The notes beneath the pieces were generated by a model. That model was given only the letters and a program-made list of their open reading frames with translations. It made no database searches and had not been told where the DNA came from. The position numbers and the translations under genes were made by a program. From Natrinema amylolyticus_A (GTDB lineage Archaea; Halobacteriota; Halobacteria; Halobacteriales; Natrialbaceae), in NCBI RefSeq assembly GCF_042678045.1, contig NZ_JBHUDI010000011.1, forward strand, positions 645,770 to 709,769: a stretch of DNA of 64,000 nucleotides, given 5' to 3'. Positions 1-8,381 of this stretch are shown in pieces (the stretch's first letter is position 1; every line of letters starts with the position of its first letter).

Positions 1-738
1 GGCGCTCCCACGACCAACACGATGCACGACAAGGGGCTCTCGACGAACATCGACTGGCGGAACAAGGACGCCTACGGCAATTCCCTTGGCTCGCGCCAGC
101 GGGAGAAGATGCAGCGCCTGCGCAAGTGGAACGAGCGCTTCCGCACCCGCGACTCCAAGGAGCGCAACCTGAAACAGGCACTCGGCGAGATCGACCGCAT
201 GGCCTCCGCGCTCGGCCTCCCAACGAACGTCCGCGAGACGGCGTCGGTCATCTACCGCCGCGCGCTCGACGAGGACCTCCTCCCCGGACGCTCCATCGAG
301 GGCGTCTCGACGGCCTGTGTCTACGCTGCCGCCCGCCAGGCTGGCGTTCCCCGGAGCCTCGACGAGATCGCCGACGTCTCCCGCGTCGAGAAAAACGAGA
401 TCGCGCGTACCTACCGCTACGTGGTCCGCGAACTCGGCCTCGAGGTCCAGCCTGCCGACCCCGAGAGTTACGTCCCCCGCTTTGCCTCGGGGCTCGAGCT
501 CTCCGACGAGGCCGAACACCGCGCGCGCTCGCTGCTCCAGAACGCCAAGGAGAAGGGCGTCCACAGCGGCAAGTCGCCGGTCGGCCTCGCGGCCGCTGCG
601 GTCTACGCCGCCGCACTGCTGACCAACGAGAAGACCACGCAGGCTGCCGTCTCCGACGTCGCGGACATCTCCGAAGTCACCATCCGCAACCGGTACCACG
701 AGCTCCTCGAGGCCGAGGAGACCATCGGAATGGCATAA
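1..738 (+). CDS. Transcription initiation factor IIB (TFB), 5' end outside window
   Basis: TFB bridges TBP/TATA-BRE DNA and RNA polymerase at archaeal promoters. The frame is open from base 1, so the N-terminal zinc ribbon is lost beyond the window edge; the first internal ATG at 22 is not the real start. The visible 245 residues contain the conserved linker (LSTNIDW, then GSRQREKMQRLRKW) followed by two cyclin-like repeats, roughly visible residues 50-145 and 150-245. The second repeat ends in a helix-turn-helix (SEVTIRNRYHEL) that reads the BRE. Haloarchaea usually carry several TFB paralogues and the fragment does not show which one this is. aroD follows 58 bases downstream on the same strand. 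Confidence 0.95.
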   Translation, partial: GAPTTNTMHDKGLSTNIDWRNKDAYGNSLGSRQREKMQRLRKWNERFRTRDSKERNLKQALGEIDRMASALGLPTNVRETASVIYRRALDEDLLPGRSIEGVSTACVYAAARQAGVPRSLDEIADVSRVEKNEIARTYRYVVRELGLEVQPADPESYVPRFASGLELSDEAEHRARSLLQNAKEKGVHSGKSPVGLAAAAVYAAALLTNEKTTQAAVSDVADISEVTIRNRYHELLEAEETIGMA

Positions 739-796
739 CCGCGGACACTCGCCGGAACGATACCGTTTTTGTCGCGCTCGGTCCCAGTCGATAGCA

Positions 797-1471
797 ATGG
801 GACTGACCTTCGACTCGTTCGTCCTCGCAGCATCGACGGCCGACCTCGCCGACGAGCCTGCGGCCCGCGAACACGCCGACGCGATCGAATTCCGAATGGA
901 CCTGGCCGACGAGCCCCTGGCCGCGCTCGAGGCCTACGACGGCGAGTTACCGATCCTGGCGACCAACCGCGCCGAGTGGGAAGGTGGAGAAGCGAAAGAC
1001 GAGGGTCGACTCGAGGCGCTGGCCGAGGCGACTGCGTTCGAGGCTGTCGAGGCGATTGACGTCGAACTCGAGTCGATTTTGGATGGGGAAGCCGAGGAGT
1101 TGCTCGAGACGGCCCGCGAGCGCGACGTGTCGATCGTCGCCTCGGCCCACGACTTCGAGGGGACGCCGCCCCGGAAAGAGCTAGTGCGGACCCTGACCGA
1201 GGCGGGTAAGTACGCCGATGTCGCGAAGCTGGCGGTGACGGCGGAATCGAAGGCGGATACGCTCGCGTTGCTGTCGGCGACCGAGCAGTTGACCTCGCAC
1301 GGCGATACTGTCGCGACGATGGCCATGGGCGAAGTTGGGAGCCACACGCGTGCGGTCGCGCCGGTGTACGGGTCGAAAATTGGGTATGCGCCCGTGGAGC
1401 CAGCGGAGGCGACTGCGCCGGGGCAGTATGATCTGGCGACGCTCTCGAGGTTGGTGCCAAAATTAATATAA
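797..1471 (+). CDS. aroD: 3-dehydroquinate dehydratase, type I
   Basis: Converts 3-dehydroquinate to 3-dehydroshikimate in the shikimate pathway. The protein has 224 residues, normal for archaeal type I enzymes. Visible type I landmarks are EFRMD (residues 31-35), the catalytic His in VASAHDF (His118), the Schiff-base Lys in DVAKLAV (Lys144) and the substrate loop MGEVGSHTR. The start ATG follows a short spacer after the TFB gene. The 3' end runs directly into a strongly AT-rich segment shared with a convergent gene. The other two archaeal early shikimate enzymes lie nearby at 6899-8089 and 13362-14156. Confidence 0.95.
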   Translation: MGLTFDSFVLAASTADLADEPAAREHADAIEFRMDLADEPLAALEAYDGELPILATNRAEWEGGEAKDEGRLEALAEATAFEAVEAIDVELESILDGEAEELLETARERDVSIVASAHDFEGTPPRKELVRTLTEAGKYADVAKLAVTAESKADTLALLSATEQLTSHGDTVATMAMGEVGSHTRAVAPVYGSKIGYAPVEPAEATAPGQYDLATLSRLVPKLI

Positions 1472-1581
1472 ACAAAATAATAGTAAATAATATATTATGG
1501 CTCTACTTAGCCACAATAATACACTAATTATGTGAAATATAATTTGTCTAATTAGTAGGCACTAATCTTGATTATCAGTGT
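1472..1581. terminator. AT-rich intergenic segment between convergent genes
   Basis: This segment between aroD and the convergent DUF1102-like gene is strikingly AT-rich against the GC-rich surroundings. It holds several T and A runs on both strands, suitable as a bidirectional termination zone in an archaeon, where T-rich tracts stop polymerase. No ORF is seen. Confidence 0.5.
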
Positions 1582-2190
1582 TTATAGACCGTTACCTAGT
1601 TCTTGAGCGACTACCTCGAATGTTCCATCCATGTCATCACTGTCCAAGTCCTCTTGGACGATTTTCACCCCAATATTCACGGCTTGACCTGGACTCAGCC
1701 CCTCACGATTATTCGAATTGATCGGAGTCCGACTTCCAGCGGAAGTACCCGTGTAAAACGTGATACCGTTAATATTCTCGTTGATCCACACCTCAACTTC
1801 GCCGACGCCACTTCCACTATTATTCGATAGATTTCGGATTTCGAACGTCTCGTCGAAGTAGTACGTTGAATCGGGATTCACACCCGAACCACCGAGTGAA
1901 TTCCCTTCTTCAGGATCACCACTTCGTGCACTTGTGGGGTTATCGCTGGTGAAATCCAGTCCGAGCTTCTTATTATTGAATTCAACGAAATTTCCGTTTC
2001 GAGTGTCCCCATCGTCGCTGAGGCCATTTTCAGGTCTTTGGAGAGCAATATATGCCTTCGCGTCACCCACCGTTTCAACGCTAATATGCCTATCACCGGA
2101 GGTGAACTGCGACACTGCACCAGTACCAATTGTAGCCGCCGAGCCGGCGGCGAGCGATCCTACACCGATCATGAATTTACGTCGGTCCAT
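1582..2190 (-). CDS. DUF1102-like Tat/SipW-type exported protein
   Basis: A 202-residue secreted protein of unknown function. The chosen ATG at 2190 gives MDRRKFMIGVGSLAAG, a twin-arginine-like n-region and hydrophobic core, ending near GTGAVSQFTSGDR. In-frame GTGs lie just upstream, but the ATG has the better GGAG spacing. The mature part resembles haloarchaeal DUF1102 proteins (ISVETVGDAKAYIAL and a beta-rich Asn/Ser/Gly-rich body); this assignment is from memory of the family. Such proteins are often encoded beside a SipW-like signal peptidase, which is the case here (3871-5034). The codons are visibly less GC-rich than in its neighbours, and the flanks are AT-rich, suggesting a different origin. 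Confidence 0.75.
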   Translation of the reverse strand: MDRRKFMIGVGSLAAGSAATIGTGAVSQFTSGDRHISVETVGDAKAYIALQRPENGLSDDGDTRNGNFVEFNNKKLGLDFTSDNPTSARSGDPEEGNSLGGSGVNPDSTYYFDETFEIRNLSNNSGSGVGEVEVWINENINGITFYTGTSAGSRTPINSNNREGLSPGQAVNIGVKIVQEDLDSDDMDGTFEVVAQELGNGL

Positions 2191-2639
2191 AGTTGTCACC
2201 ACTCCCTGTGCGCTCGGAGCTTCGACCGACCATCACCCGACAGCGTGGCATCGTATCCGAACGCATGCATCCCTGCCAACCCCGTCCCACCCCTTGTGTA
2301 TACACTGACAGGAGGTTCGACACGCGGCTCCTGTAGTTCGGTATTGGCACACCCTTCCCCGGGAAGTCTCCCACTTTCATCGGTCTCTCCTTGCTTGATC
2401 GAGTCGGCCATCGACACGCCGTGTTCGCTCGGCCGATTACGTTCGAGATGGATGGGCCGTTCACAGTGATCGCCGTGTTGGACGACAGAAATAGTTCGAA
2501 TCGTCCAACGGACGGTAAGATACTCTCTGTGGGTATCGCGACCCGTGTGGGGTGCAAGCAAAGCGCTGGTACTGACTTACTTCTCGAATCAATAACCTCC
2601 TACTGGCCGGGATAGACCAGATAAACCGCCGACAGTTGC
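2191..2639. other. Intergenic region without recognised gene
   Basis: About 450 bases between two leftward genes. Only short frames without coding character are present. It should contain the promoter of the DUF1102-like gene near its left end. A TTCGAATC string at 2494 is not part of a tRNA. Base composition is lower in GC than in flanking genes. Confidence 0.5.
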
Positions 2640-3827
2640 CTACGAGTCGTCGTCTTCCGACGTCTCCTCGAGCACTGATTCACCGCCATCTGACTCATGA
2701 GCCACGTCGTTTTCTTCACCGGCACTTTCCTCTTCGAAGAGATCAGCACTGGAACCGTCGCCTGAATCAGCTTCGAACGCTTCTGGCTCGTACACGTACA
2801 CCGCCTCCCCGTCGACCACATAGTACTCACCGGCCGATTCGTCCTCGAGCACGCGCCGATCACAGTCGATCGCCACGTCCACCAGGTCCTCGAGCGTCGA
2901 GACCTCGATCCGCGGCCGGTCCCGAACCTCGTCGGGCAGCGAGCCGCGAGAGATCCACTCGTCGAATTCCTCGCGCTCGTACTGCGCGCGGAGGCGCTCG
3001 AGTTCGGCCTCGGAGGGCGCGAGCCGCCCGCTGTGTTTCGCCGTGACGAGCGTGCCGAGTCCGCCGAGCGATCCCAGGAGCAACACCAGCGGGAGAAGCA
3101 GCCCGAAGCCGCCGGCGGAGGCAGTCGTGACCTCGCTGCCGGTCTGCTGGCCACCGTCTGGGTCGGTCCCCGTGGCGCTGACGGCATAGGTCGAGCCGTC
3201 GGGTTCGAGTCCCAGTTCGTACTGCTCGGTTCGCTCGACGGGCTCGCCGTCGATCGTCCCCTGGATCGTCACGTGCGCGACGACCGTCGTCTCGACCGAG
3301 CCCGGCGAGCCGCCGAGGCTCTCCTCGATGCGCTCGCTCTCGTTGACCGTCGCGGGGACATCGATCGCGAAGTCGGCTGTCGTCTCCTCGCCGGGTGCGA
3401 GGCCTTCGGTCGACGTCTCCGCGATCGTCTCGTTGACCTCCCAGTACTCCCGTTCGTCGTCGGCGGAGCGGATCACTCGCTCGAGTTCGACGTCGGCGGT
3501 CACGTCGCCGGCGTCGGCGGTGTACCGGTAGGTGAAGGTCCCCTCGAGTTCGGGCGTCACGTCGGTGAAGTAGACCGATCGATCGGAGAGCTGCGTGCCG
3601 ACGGGGTACACCTCGTTCTCCGACGTGACTTCTGCACTGTGGTCGAAACTGCCGGTCGTCGACCACGAGTCGGTCGTGTCTCGATTCATCTCCTCGGCAG
3701 GGCCGGCGATCGACGTGTACGCCCCCCAGCCGCCGACCAGCGCCAGCGCGAGCAACACCACGACGACGAGGGTGTACCACTCGGCGAGCGCGGCTCGCGC
3801 CCGAACGCGCAATCGATCGCTGTTCAC
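2640..3827 (-). CDS. DUF5305-like membrane protein with acidic cytoplasmic tail
   Basis: A 395-residue membrane protein of unknown function. A first membrane segment lies at about residues 17-38, followed by an extracellular beta-rich domain (about 45-235) with repeated Glu/Thr/Val strands, a second membrane segment at 240-262 (LLLPLVLLLGSLGGLG) and a cytoplasmic region (265-395) ending in a very acidic Ser/Asp/Glu tail. This layout matches haloarchaeal DUF5305 proteins found next to SipW-like peptidases. The SipW-like gene lies directly upstream on the same strand with a 43-base gap, so the two are probably co-transcribed. A role in assembly or processing of an exported structure is an inference only. 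Confidence 0.75.
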   Translation of the reverse strand: MNSDRLRVRARAALAEWYTLVVVVLLALALVGGWGAYTSIAGPAEEMNRDTTDSWSTTGSFDHSAEVTSENEVYPVGTQLSDRSVYFTDVTPELEGTFTYRYTADAGDVTADVELERVIRSADDEREYWEVNETIAETSTEGLAPGEETTADFAIDVPATVNESERIEESLGGSPGSVETTVVAHVTIQGTIDGEPVERTEQYELGLEPDGSTYAVSATGTDPDGGQQTGSEVTTASAGGFGLLLPLVLLLGSLGGLGTLVTAKHSGRLAPSEAELERLRAQYEREEFDEWISRGSLPDEVRDRPRIEVSTLEDLVDVAIDCDRRVLEDESAGEYYVVDGEAVYVYEPEAFEADSGDGSSADLFEEESAGEENDVAHESDGGESVLEETSEDDDS

Positions 3828-3870
3828 TGTCGATACCTCCCCAGAGTCGAACGTCTCGTATGCATAGCTA

Positions 3871-5034
3871 TCACTTCAGGAATCCCTCAGTCGAATCCGA
3901 TCGCCGCCGCGACCGGGTTCTGATCGTGCCCGTACCCGCGAGGAGCGCGACCGGCAGAACGAACAGCCCTGTGACGATAGTCGCCACGCTGGTCATCGCC
4001 ACCCACGGATGGATGGCGTGCAGGCCGGCGATGATCGGCGGCGGAAGCACCGCGAAATACCGGCGTTCCGTGTACGAGCGCAGGTAGTAGCCCGTCTCGG
4101 GCGGCGCGGTCAGCGCGACGGTCGCGTTGACGCGCTCGCCGTGGGTGAGCACCCGCGGATCGTCGTCGATGTCGATACCGTCACTGGCCGGTTCCGTGAT
4201 GCTCACGACCGGCAACACGCCGCCGTTTCGCAGCTCGGTCGTGTGTGTCTTCGTTTCGCCAGTGGGGACGACGTCGGGCCGCTCGGAGTCGAACTCGGCA
4301 CTGACGAGACCGATCTCGACCGAGCCCGACATCGCGACCATGGTCGCGAGCGCGACCACGAAGACGAGTGCACCCATCCCGACGACGAGTCGCCGAGCAT
4401 CGAACGCGTCGCTGCGCGAGCGCGCTCGAGCGCGCTCGCGGTCGGCCGTTCCGCGCCCGTCGACCGCGACCGACAGGGCGATGACGACCAGTCCGAACCC
4501 GAGCAAGAGATACGACAGTCCCTGACTGCCGGCCAGCGCTCGGACGCCGAGCGTCGACGCGAGCCACCACTGTACCGACTCGAGCCCGCTCTGGATGGCC
4601 ATCGCGGCCGTCCCGAGGTGGGGAATCGTCACGACGTGGCCGTTTACCTGCCAGGCTTTCGCGACGATCTGGCCGTCGGTGACGTGGGGCTCGCTGCTGT
4701 CCTGATCGGTGAACGGATTCGCATCCCCCCGTGTCACGTAGCCGTGGTCGGTCTTCTCGACGACTCGATGGGTCGTCAGCCCGCCGCCCTCGATCTCCTG
4801 TGCGTCGTAGACGACGACGTCCCCCTCTTCGACGGGGCCGGCGACGGCGGCCGGAACGGCGACGAAACCGTCGCCGGCGTCGATCGTCGGCTCCATGCTG
4901 CCGGTCTCGACGTAGCCGAGCCCGAGTGGCACGCCGAGGACGTGTCCGATCACCAACAGACCGACGAGGGCGACGACACCGATCGTTGCCACTCGCCGAA
5001 GCACTGTCCCACCGCCTGCTCCCGTTCCTGTCAT
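3871..5034 (-). CDS. SipW-like archaeal signal peptidase I with C-terminal extension
   Basis: Membrane protease expected to remove signal peptides. Residue 1 to about 165 is the signal peptidase I core: membrane anchor (about 12-32), catalytic Ser46 in YVETGSMEPT, His89 in LTTHRVV (archaeal/ER-type Ser-His enzymes use His in place of bacterial Lys) and Asp104 in TRGDAN. The remainder is unusual in length: two hydrophobic segments near 165-185 and 215-237, a beta-rich exposed domain (about 240-330) and a last segment near 342-366. At 387 residues it is longer than a housekeeping Sec11-type enzyme. Its neighbours, a DUF5305-like protein and a DUF1102-like export substrate, suggest a dedicated peptidase-substrate system. 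Confidence 0.85.
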   Translation of the reverse strand: MTGTGAGGGTVLRRVATIGVVALVGLLVIGHVLGVPLGLGYVETGSMEPTIDAGDGFVAVPAAVAGPVEEGDVVVYDAQEIEGGGLTTHRVVEKTDHGYVTRGDANPFTDQDSSEPHVTDGQIVAKAWQVNGHVVTIPHLGTAAMAIQSGLESVQWWLASTLGVRALAGSQGLSYLLLGFGLVVIALSVAVDGRGTADRERARARSRSDAFDARRLVVGMGALVFVVALATMVAMSGSVEIGLVSAEFDSERPDVVPTGETKTHTTELRNGGVLPVVSITEPASDGIDIDDDPRVLTHGERVNATVALTAPPETGYYLRSYTERRYFAVLPPPIIAGLHAIHPWVAMTSVATIVTGLFVLPVALLAGTGTIRTRSRRRSDSTEGFLK

Positions 5035-5093
5035 CGTCCTCTAGCCCTCGCTGACGCGACGACGTATCGACGAGATACGGTGCACGTCGTTTC

Positions 5094-5113
5094 ACCGGAC
5101 ATGAGTGTCCGGT
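5094..5113. promoter_or_regulatory. Perfect palindrome ACCGGACA-TGAG-TGTCCGGT
   Basis: Two 8-base arms around a 4-base loop, followed by TTTT on the + strand. It lies 60-80 bases upstream of the signal peptidase start. It could be an operator or an RNA hairpin in a leader; the sequence does not decide. Confidence 0.45.
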
Positions 5114-5327
5114 TTTGCTATGGGCTGATTTCCACCACTGCAGCCACCGTTTGTCGGCAAAAAACGTCAGATTAGAGCGCTCTCGTCTACTGTCGTTGAG
5201 CCCGTATCGGCTCGAATGACAGTTCATTTCAGTTATGTCGGTTTGAAGCGGTTCAGTGATGGTCGCTCCGAAACCGGGTCAGCGGTCCCCGAGGATCGTC
5301 ACCGGTCTCGCGATCTATAGCTTCCAA

Positions 5328-5335
5328 TTAATTAA
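5328..5335 (+). promoter_or_regulatory. TATA box TTAATTAA for the 5359 gene
   Basis: TTAATTAA is centred about 27 bases before the GTG at 5359, the spacing expected for a leaderless haloarchaeal transcript. This supports 5359 as the start. Confidence 0.6.
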
Positions 5336-5358
5336 CAGACTAACCGATAACAGGGCTG

Positions 5359-5937
5359 GTGGGGGATGATGGGGTGACGACGCTTTCGAAGCGAGACGAA
5401 TCGCAGACGGACGAACTGACTCGTGACGAGATATTCACGATGCTGAGCAACCGTCGACGGCGGTGGGTGCTCCACTATCTCAAGCAGACCGAGAAACAGC
5501 GCGTCGACCTGCGGTCGCTCGTCGACTCGATTTCGGCCTGGGAGTACGATGTCCCGGCCGACGAGCTGCCCTGGAAGAAGCGAAAGCGCGTCTACACCGC
5601 GCTCCGGCAGTCGCATCTGCCGAAACTCGACGAGGCCGGCGCAATCGAGTACGACCAGTCCCGCGGCGTCGTCGAACTGACCGACGAGGCGGCGGAACTC
5701 CAGATGTACCTCGAGTACGTCCCTGCACGGGACATCCCGTGGAGTCACGTCTATCTCGGGCTGACCGTCGTCGGGCTGGCACTGACCGTGCTCGCCCAGC
5801 ATACAATTTTCCCGTTCGTCGAGCTCGGCGGCACGGCACTCGCGGGGATTTTCGTCGCGATGTTCGGCGTCACCGCGGTCGTGCATACGAGCTACGCACG
5901 TCGCAATCGAATCGGACGGGGTGACCCGCCGCGATGA
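5359..5937 (+). CDS. Membrane-anchored winged-helix protein (DUF7344-like)
   Basis: 192 residues. Residues about 15-110 form a winged-helix module of the haloarchaeal DUF7344 type (LTRDEIFTMLSNRRRRWVLHYL, then KKRKRVYTALRQSHLPKLDEAGAIEYD, where the winged helix is followed by a short acidic strand). The C-terminal part has two membrane segments (about 130-150 and 155-175). The GTG start sits about 27 bases after a TATA box. The family is usually predicted to be a DNA-binding regulator; tethering to the membrane suggests it senses an envelope state. It overlaps the next gene by ATGA. Position opposite the SipW-like cluster makes it a candidate regulator of that cluster, which is inference. Confidence 0.75.
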   Translation: MGDDGVTTLSKRDESQTDELTRDEIFTMLSNRRRRWVLHYLKQTEKQRVDLRSLVDSISAWEYDVPADELPWKKRKRVYTALRQSHLPKLDEAGAIEYDQSRGVVELTDEAAELQMYLEYVPARDIPWSHVYLGLTVVGLALTVLAQHTIFPFVELGGTALAGIFVAMFGVTAVVHTSYARRNRIGRGDPPR

Positions 5938-6329
5938 CGTCGAGAGTTGGAATCGCGATGGTCGGCCTCGCGCTCGTCTCGCTCCTCGTCTCGAGCGGTG
6001 GCGTGAGTTCGGTTGCGGTCGAACGGCCGGTCGAGGTGGCGATTGCCGATAGCGAGTCGGAGCAGCTGGTGTCGTTCAGCGGCACGCAAAACGGGTCTAC
6101 CGTCACGGTGACGAACCGTGCCGAAGAGAACCTCACGGTTTCACAAGCTGATAGTCGGGCAGCAAATGTGACGGCCAACCCGCCCGATTCGATCGGACCT
6201 GGTGAGAACGGCTCGATCGACGTGACCGGAGCGTCTTGCGACGGCGAGGCCCGCGTGCCGATCGAAATCCGGGTCACGACGGGTTCGACGACGATCGAAA
6301 CGACGGTCAACGCGTGCGACGAGTCGTAG
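5934..6329 (+). CDS. Small secreted protein of unknown function
   Basis: 131 residues that overlap the preceding gene by four bases (ATGA), so translation is probably coupled. A hydrophobic signal segment spans about residues 6-30 (VGIAMVGLALVSLLVSSGGV); the mature part is Thr/Ser/Asn-rich, with several N-glycosylation sequons (NGS, NLT, NVT) and two cysteines (ASC and NAC near the C terminus) that might pair. No family was recognised. Its pairing with the membrane regulator suggests a secreted or surface partner. Confidence 0.6.
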   Translation: MTSRVGIAMVGLALVSLLVSSGGVSSVAVERPVEVAIADSESEQLVSFSGTQNGSTVTVTNRAEENLTVSQADSRAANVTANPPDSIGPGENGSIDVTGASCDGEARVPIEIRVTTGSTTIETTVNACDES

Positions 6330-6439
6330 CGATCTGACTGCCGAGTGGCCCCCGTTCGCAACGTTCTGTCAGTCTGGCGCGCGAGAATAATCGAAATCGG
6401 AATGTTAAGGGCAGCGGTCCCCTACCATCCCCACGTACA

Positions 6440-6865
6440 ATGACATGGCTCCGCGCGATACTCGCTGCCGGTTTGTCGGTGATCATGCCCGGTGCGGGCC
6501 ACGTCCTCTCTCGTGACTGGCTTCGCGCCGCCGTTTTCGCTGGCCTGTTCCTCGCGGCGAGTGCCTTCTTGCTCCCGATCGAGCAACTCGCGGCCGCCGA
6601 GCCGACGAGTTACGACGAGGCCATCACACAGGCGACCGCCATGGCCGAGAACATCGATCCGATGGCGCAATTTTTCCTCTCGTTTATCGCCCTCTTTGCG
6701 ACGATCGACGCGGCCTTTCGCGCGCTCGGCTATTCGTCCGGCAGTACTGCGGACGAGGCGACCTGTCCCGAATGCGGCAAGGACGTCGACGAGGATCTCG
6801 CGTTCTGTCACTGGTGTACGACGCGACTCGAGTCCGACACGCTCGACCCGGAGAAAGACAGCTGA
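6440..6865 (+). CDS. Small membrane protein with C-terminal zinc ribbon
   Basis: 141 residues. The first half has hydrophobic segments near residues 3-20 and 28-48 and another near 78-98; the C-terminal part carries a zinc-ribbon pattern CPECGKDVDEDLAFCHWC (two CxxC pairs), and then a short acidic tail. Haloarchaea have many such membrane/zinc-ribbon proteins without known function. It is separated from the secreted protein upstream by about 110 bases with its own A/T-richer promoter region and is convergent with the DHQ synthase II gene. Confidence 0.7.
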   Translation: MTWLRAILAAGLSVIMPGAGHVLSRDWLRAAVFAGLFLAASAFLLPIEQLAAAEPTSYDEAITQATAMAENIDPMAQFFLSFIALFATIDAAFRALGYSSGSTADEATCPECGKDVDEDLAFCHWCTTRLESDTLDPEKDS

Positions 6866-6898
6866 GACAGAATCGACCGGTTGTGACAAGCCGGGCCG

Positions 6899-8089
6899 TT
6901 ACTTCTCGATAATACTCTCGTCGACGGCCTCGCCGAAGTGGCGGGCCGTATCCTCGTAGTACAGCAGGATCTCGTCGCCGGCTTCGAGGTCCGTCACTGC
7001 CTTGCGCCCTTCCGAGGAGGCGACTTTGATCGTCTCGGCGTTCTGAAGCAGCGTCTCGACCCGATCGCCGTTTTCGGTCTCGAGGGCGATTCGGAACATC
7101 GGCCGCTGCTCGATTTTGACACGGCCGACGATGGCCTCGCGGGTGTTGCCGTCGGTGTCGACGACCTGTACCTCGTCACCGCTTTGCAGTCCCGCGAGGT
7201 ACTTCGTCCCGCCGTCGGGCGTGCGGACGTAGGCGTGGACTGCACCCGCGTTGACCCGGAACGGTCGGGAGGCGACGTACGGCGATTCGGCCGTCTCGGC
7301 GTGGACGAACACGAGCCCGCGGCTCATCGAGCCGACGAGCATCCCCTCGTCGTGCTCGAGCAGACTGCCGGTGTCGACACAGACCCGGTCGGCGCTGCCG
7401 GCCCGTTCGACGTCGAGCACTTCGGCGTACTCGAGGTCGAGGCTCTCGCGGGCGGCCTCGTCGCGAACCTCGACGGTCTTGCGGATCTCGTCGGGGTCGT
7501 CGGAGTCGAGCAAGACGGCGTCGGAGCCGATCTCGAGGGTTTCGAAGGCCGTCTTGGCTTCCTCGGCGCTGGTGACGCCGGCGACGAGGTCGGTCTCCTC
7601 GCCGATGCGGGCGATCAAGTTTTCGAGGGGAATGATCGTCCAGTCTTCGCCGACGACGATCGTGTGGTCGGCTTCCTCGGCGGCGGTCTCGGCGAAGTGC
7701 TCGTACTCCTTGCCGAGGATGCGGACGTACGCACCCCGTTCGAAGTCGCCGTCACGGCGCAGTGTCGAGAGGTCCGCCGAGCCGGAGAAGTCCTCCGGCA
7801 GATCGATCGTCGCGTCGCCTTCGCCCTCTTTCCCGACGATGATAGCGTCAGCCTGTGTGGACGGCTCGTCGTCGCTCTCGGCATTGTCGATGTCGTCGAC
7901 CAGCGTCACGTCGCCGTCGGTCCGGAACGCCGCGACGTTGATGTCGCCGAGCTCGCGGACGCGCTCGACATCGTCCTCGTCGACCAGTACCCAATCTGCA
8001 CCCGCCTCGAGCGCGGCGGTGATCCGCGCCCGGCGGTCGTCCCAGTCACCGACGGCGTCGTCGGCTTTTACCCAGACAGTTCGCGTCAT
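6899..8089 (-). CDS. 3-dehydroquinate synthase II
   Basis: Archaeal enzyme that converts 2-amino-3,7-dideoxy-D-threo-hept-6-ulosonate (ADH) to 3-dehydroquinate by NAD-dependent oxidative deamination and cyclisation, replacing bacterial AroB. The protein has 396 residues, normal for the family. The start at 8089 gives MTRTVWVKADDAVGDWDDR, the typical N terminus; the frame extends upstream but that extension has no family character. Recognisable stretches are AGADWVLVDEDDVERVREL, the central EEADHTIVVGEDWTIIPLEN, and the C-terminal beta-domain (EAIVGRVKIEQRPMFRI). Its partner ADH synthase is at 13362-14156, and the next enzyme aroD at 797-1471. Confidence 0.93.
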   Translation of the reverse strand: MTRTVWVKADDAVGDWDDRRARITAALEAGADWVLVDEDDVERVRELGDINVAAFRTDGDVTLVDDIDNAESDDEPSTQADAIIVGKEGEGDATIDLPEDFSGSADLSTLRRDGDFERGAYVRILGKEYEHFAETAAEEADHTIVVGEDWTIIPLENLIARIGEETDLVAGVTSAEEAKTAFETLEIGSDAVLLDSDDPDEIRKTVEVRDEAARESLDLEYAEVLDVERAGSADRVCVDTGSLLEHDEGMLVGSMSRGLVFVHAETAESPYVASRPFRVNAGAVHAYVRTPDGGTKYLAGLQSGDEVQVVDTDGNTREAIVGRVKIEQRPMFRIALETENGDRVETLLQNAETIKVASSEGRKAVTDLEAGDEILLYYEDTARHFGEAVDESIIEK

Positions 8090-8277
8090 AAATCGACCCT
8101 CGAAGGGAACCGGCTTGAACGTGGCGAATCGGGCAGGGGTGACGAGGTCGCCGATTCTGTCCGAGCGCCACAGGCAGCCACCCTGCCACAGCCGTCTCCA
8201 CGAACGCTGATCGTGGAAGTACCCTGCGACTCGAGTCGAATCCGATCCGATCAACCGACCCGTTTCGGCGACTTCGG

Positions 8278-8361
8278 CACACGGACTCCTGGCAGTCAGT
8301 TCCGGTGCAACCTAATCCGTCCCGCGGTTGCACCGAAAAATCGGGACAGCAGACCGTCTCA
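8278..8361 (-). repeat. Palindromic element, TGAKACGG family, copy A
   Basis: 84 bp. On the minus strand it begins TGAGACGGTCTGCTGTCCC and ends near AGGAGTCCGTGTG. The inner stem is a perfect 10-bp inverted repeat CGGTGCAACC (8303-8312) and GGTTGCACCG (8326-8335). Five other copies in the window share the ends but not the stem sequence. Unlike the others, this copy is not at a recognised stop codon. Confidence 0.75.
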
Positions 8362-8381
8362 AACCACCGCCGGGTGGGAAT

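Larger units (their letters stand above)
5035..5358. other. Divergent intergenic region with hairpin and promoter
   Basis: Separates the leftward signal peptidase from a rightward regulator gene. It contains an 8-bp-arm palindrome at 5094-5113 and an AT-rich box at 5328-5335 that fits the promoter of the rightward gene. No coding frame of substance is seen. Confidence 0.5.

Noticed and set aside
2485..2510. TTCGAATC resembling a tRNA T-loop
   Set aside because: No acceptor or anticodon stems could be drawn around it.
2177..2561. Frames of about 120 codons upstream of the DUF1102-like gene
   Set aside because: Composition is not haloarchaeal protein-like and there is no promoter or ribosome-binding support.
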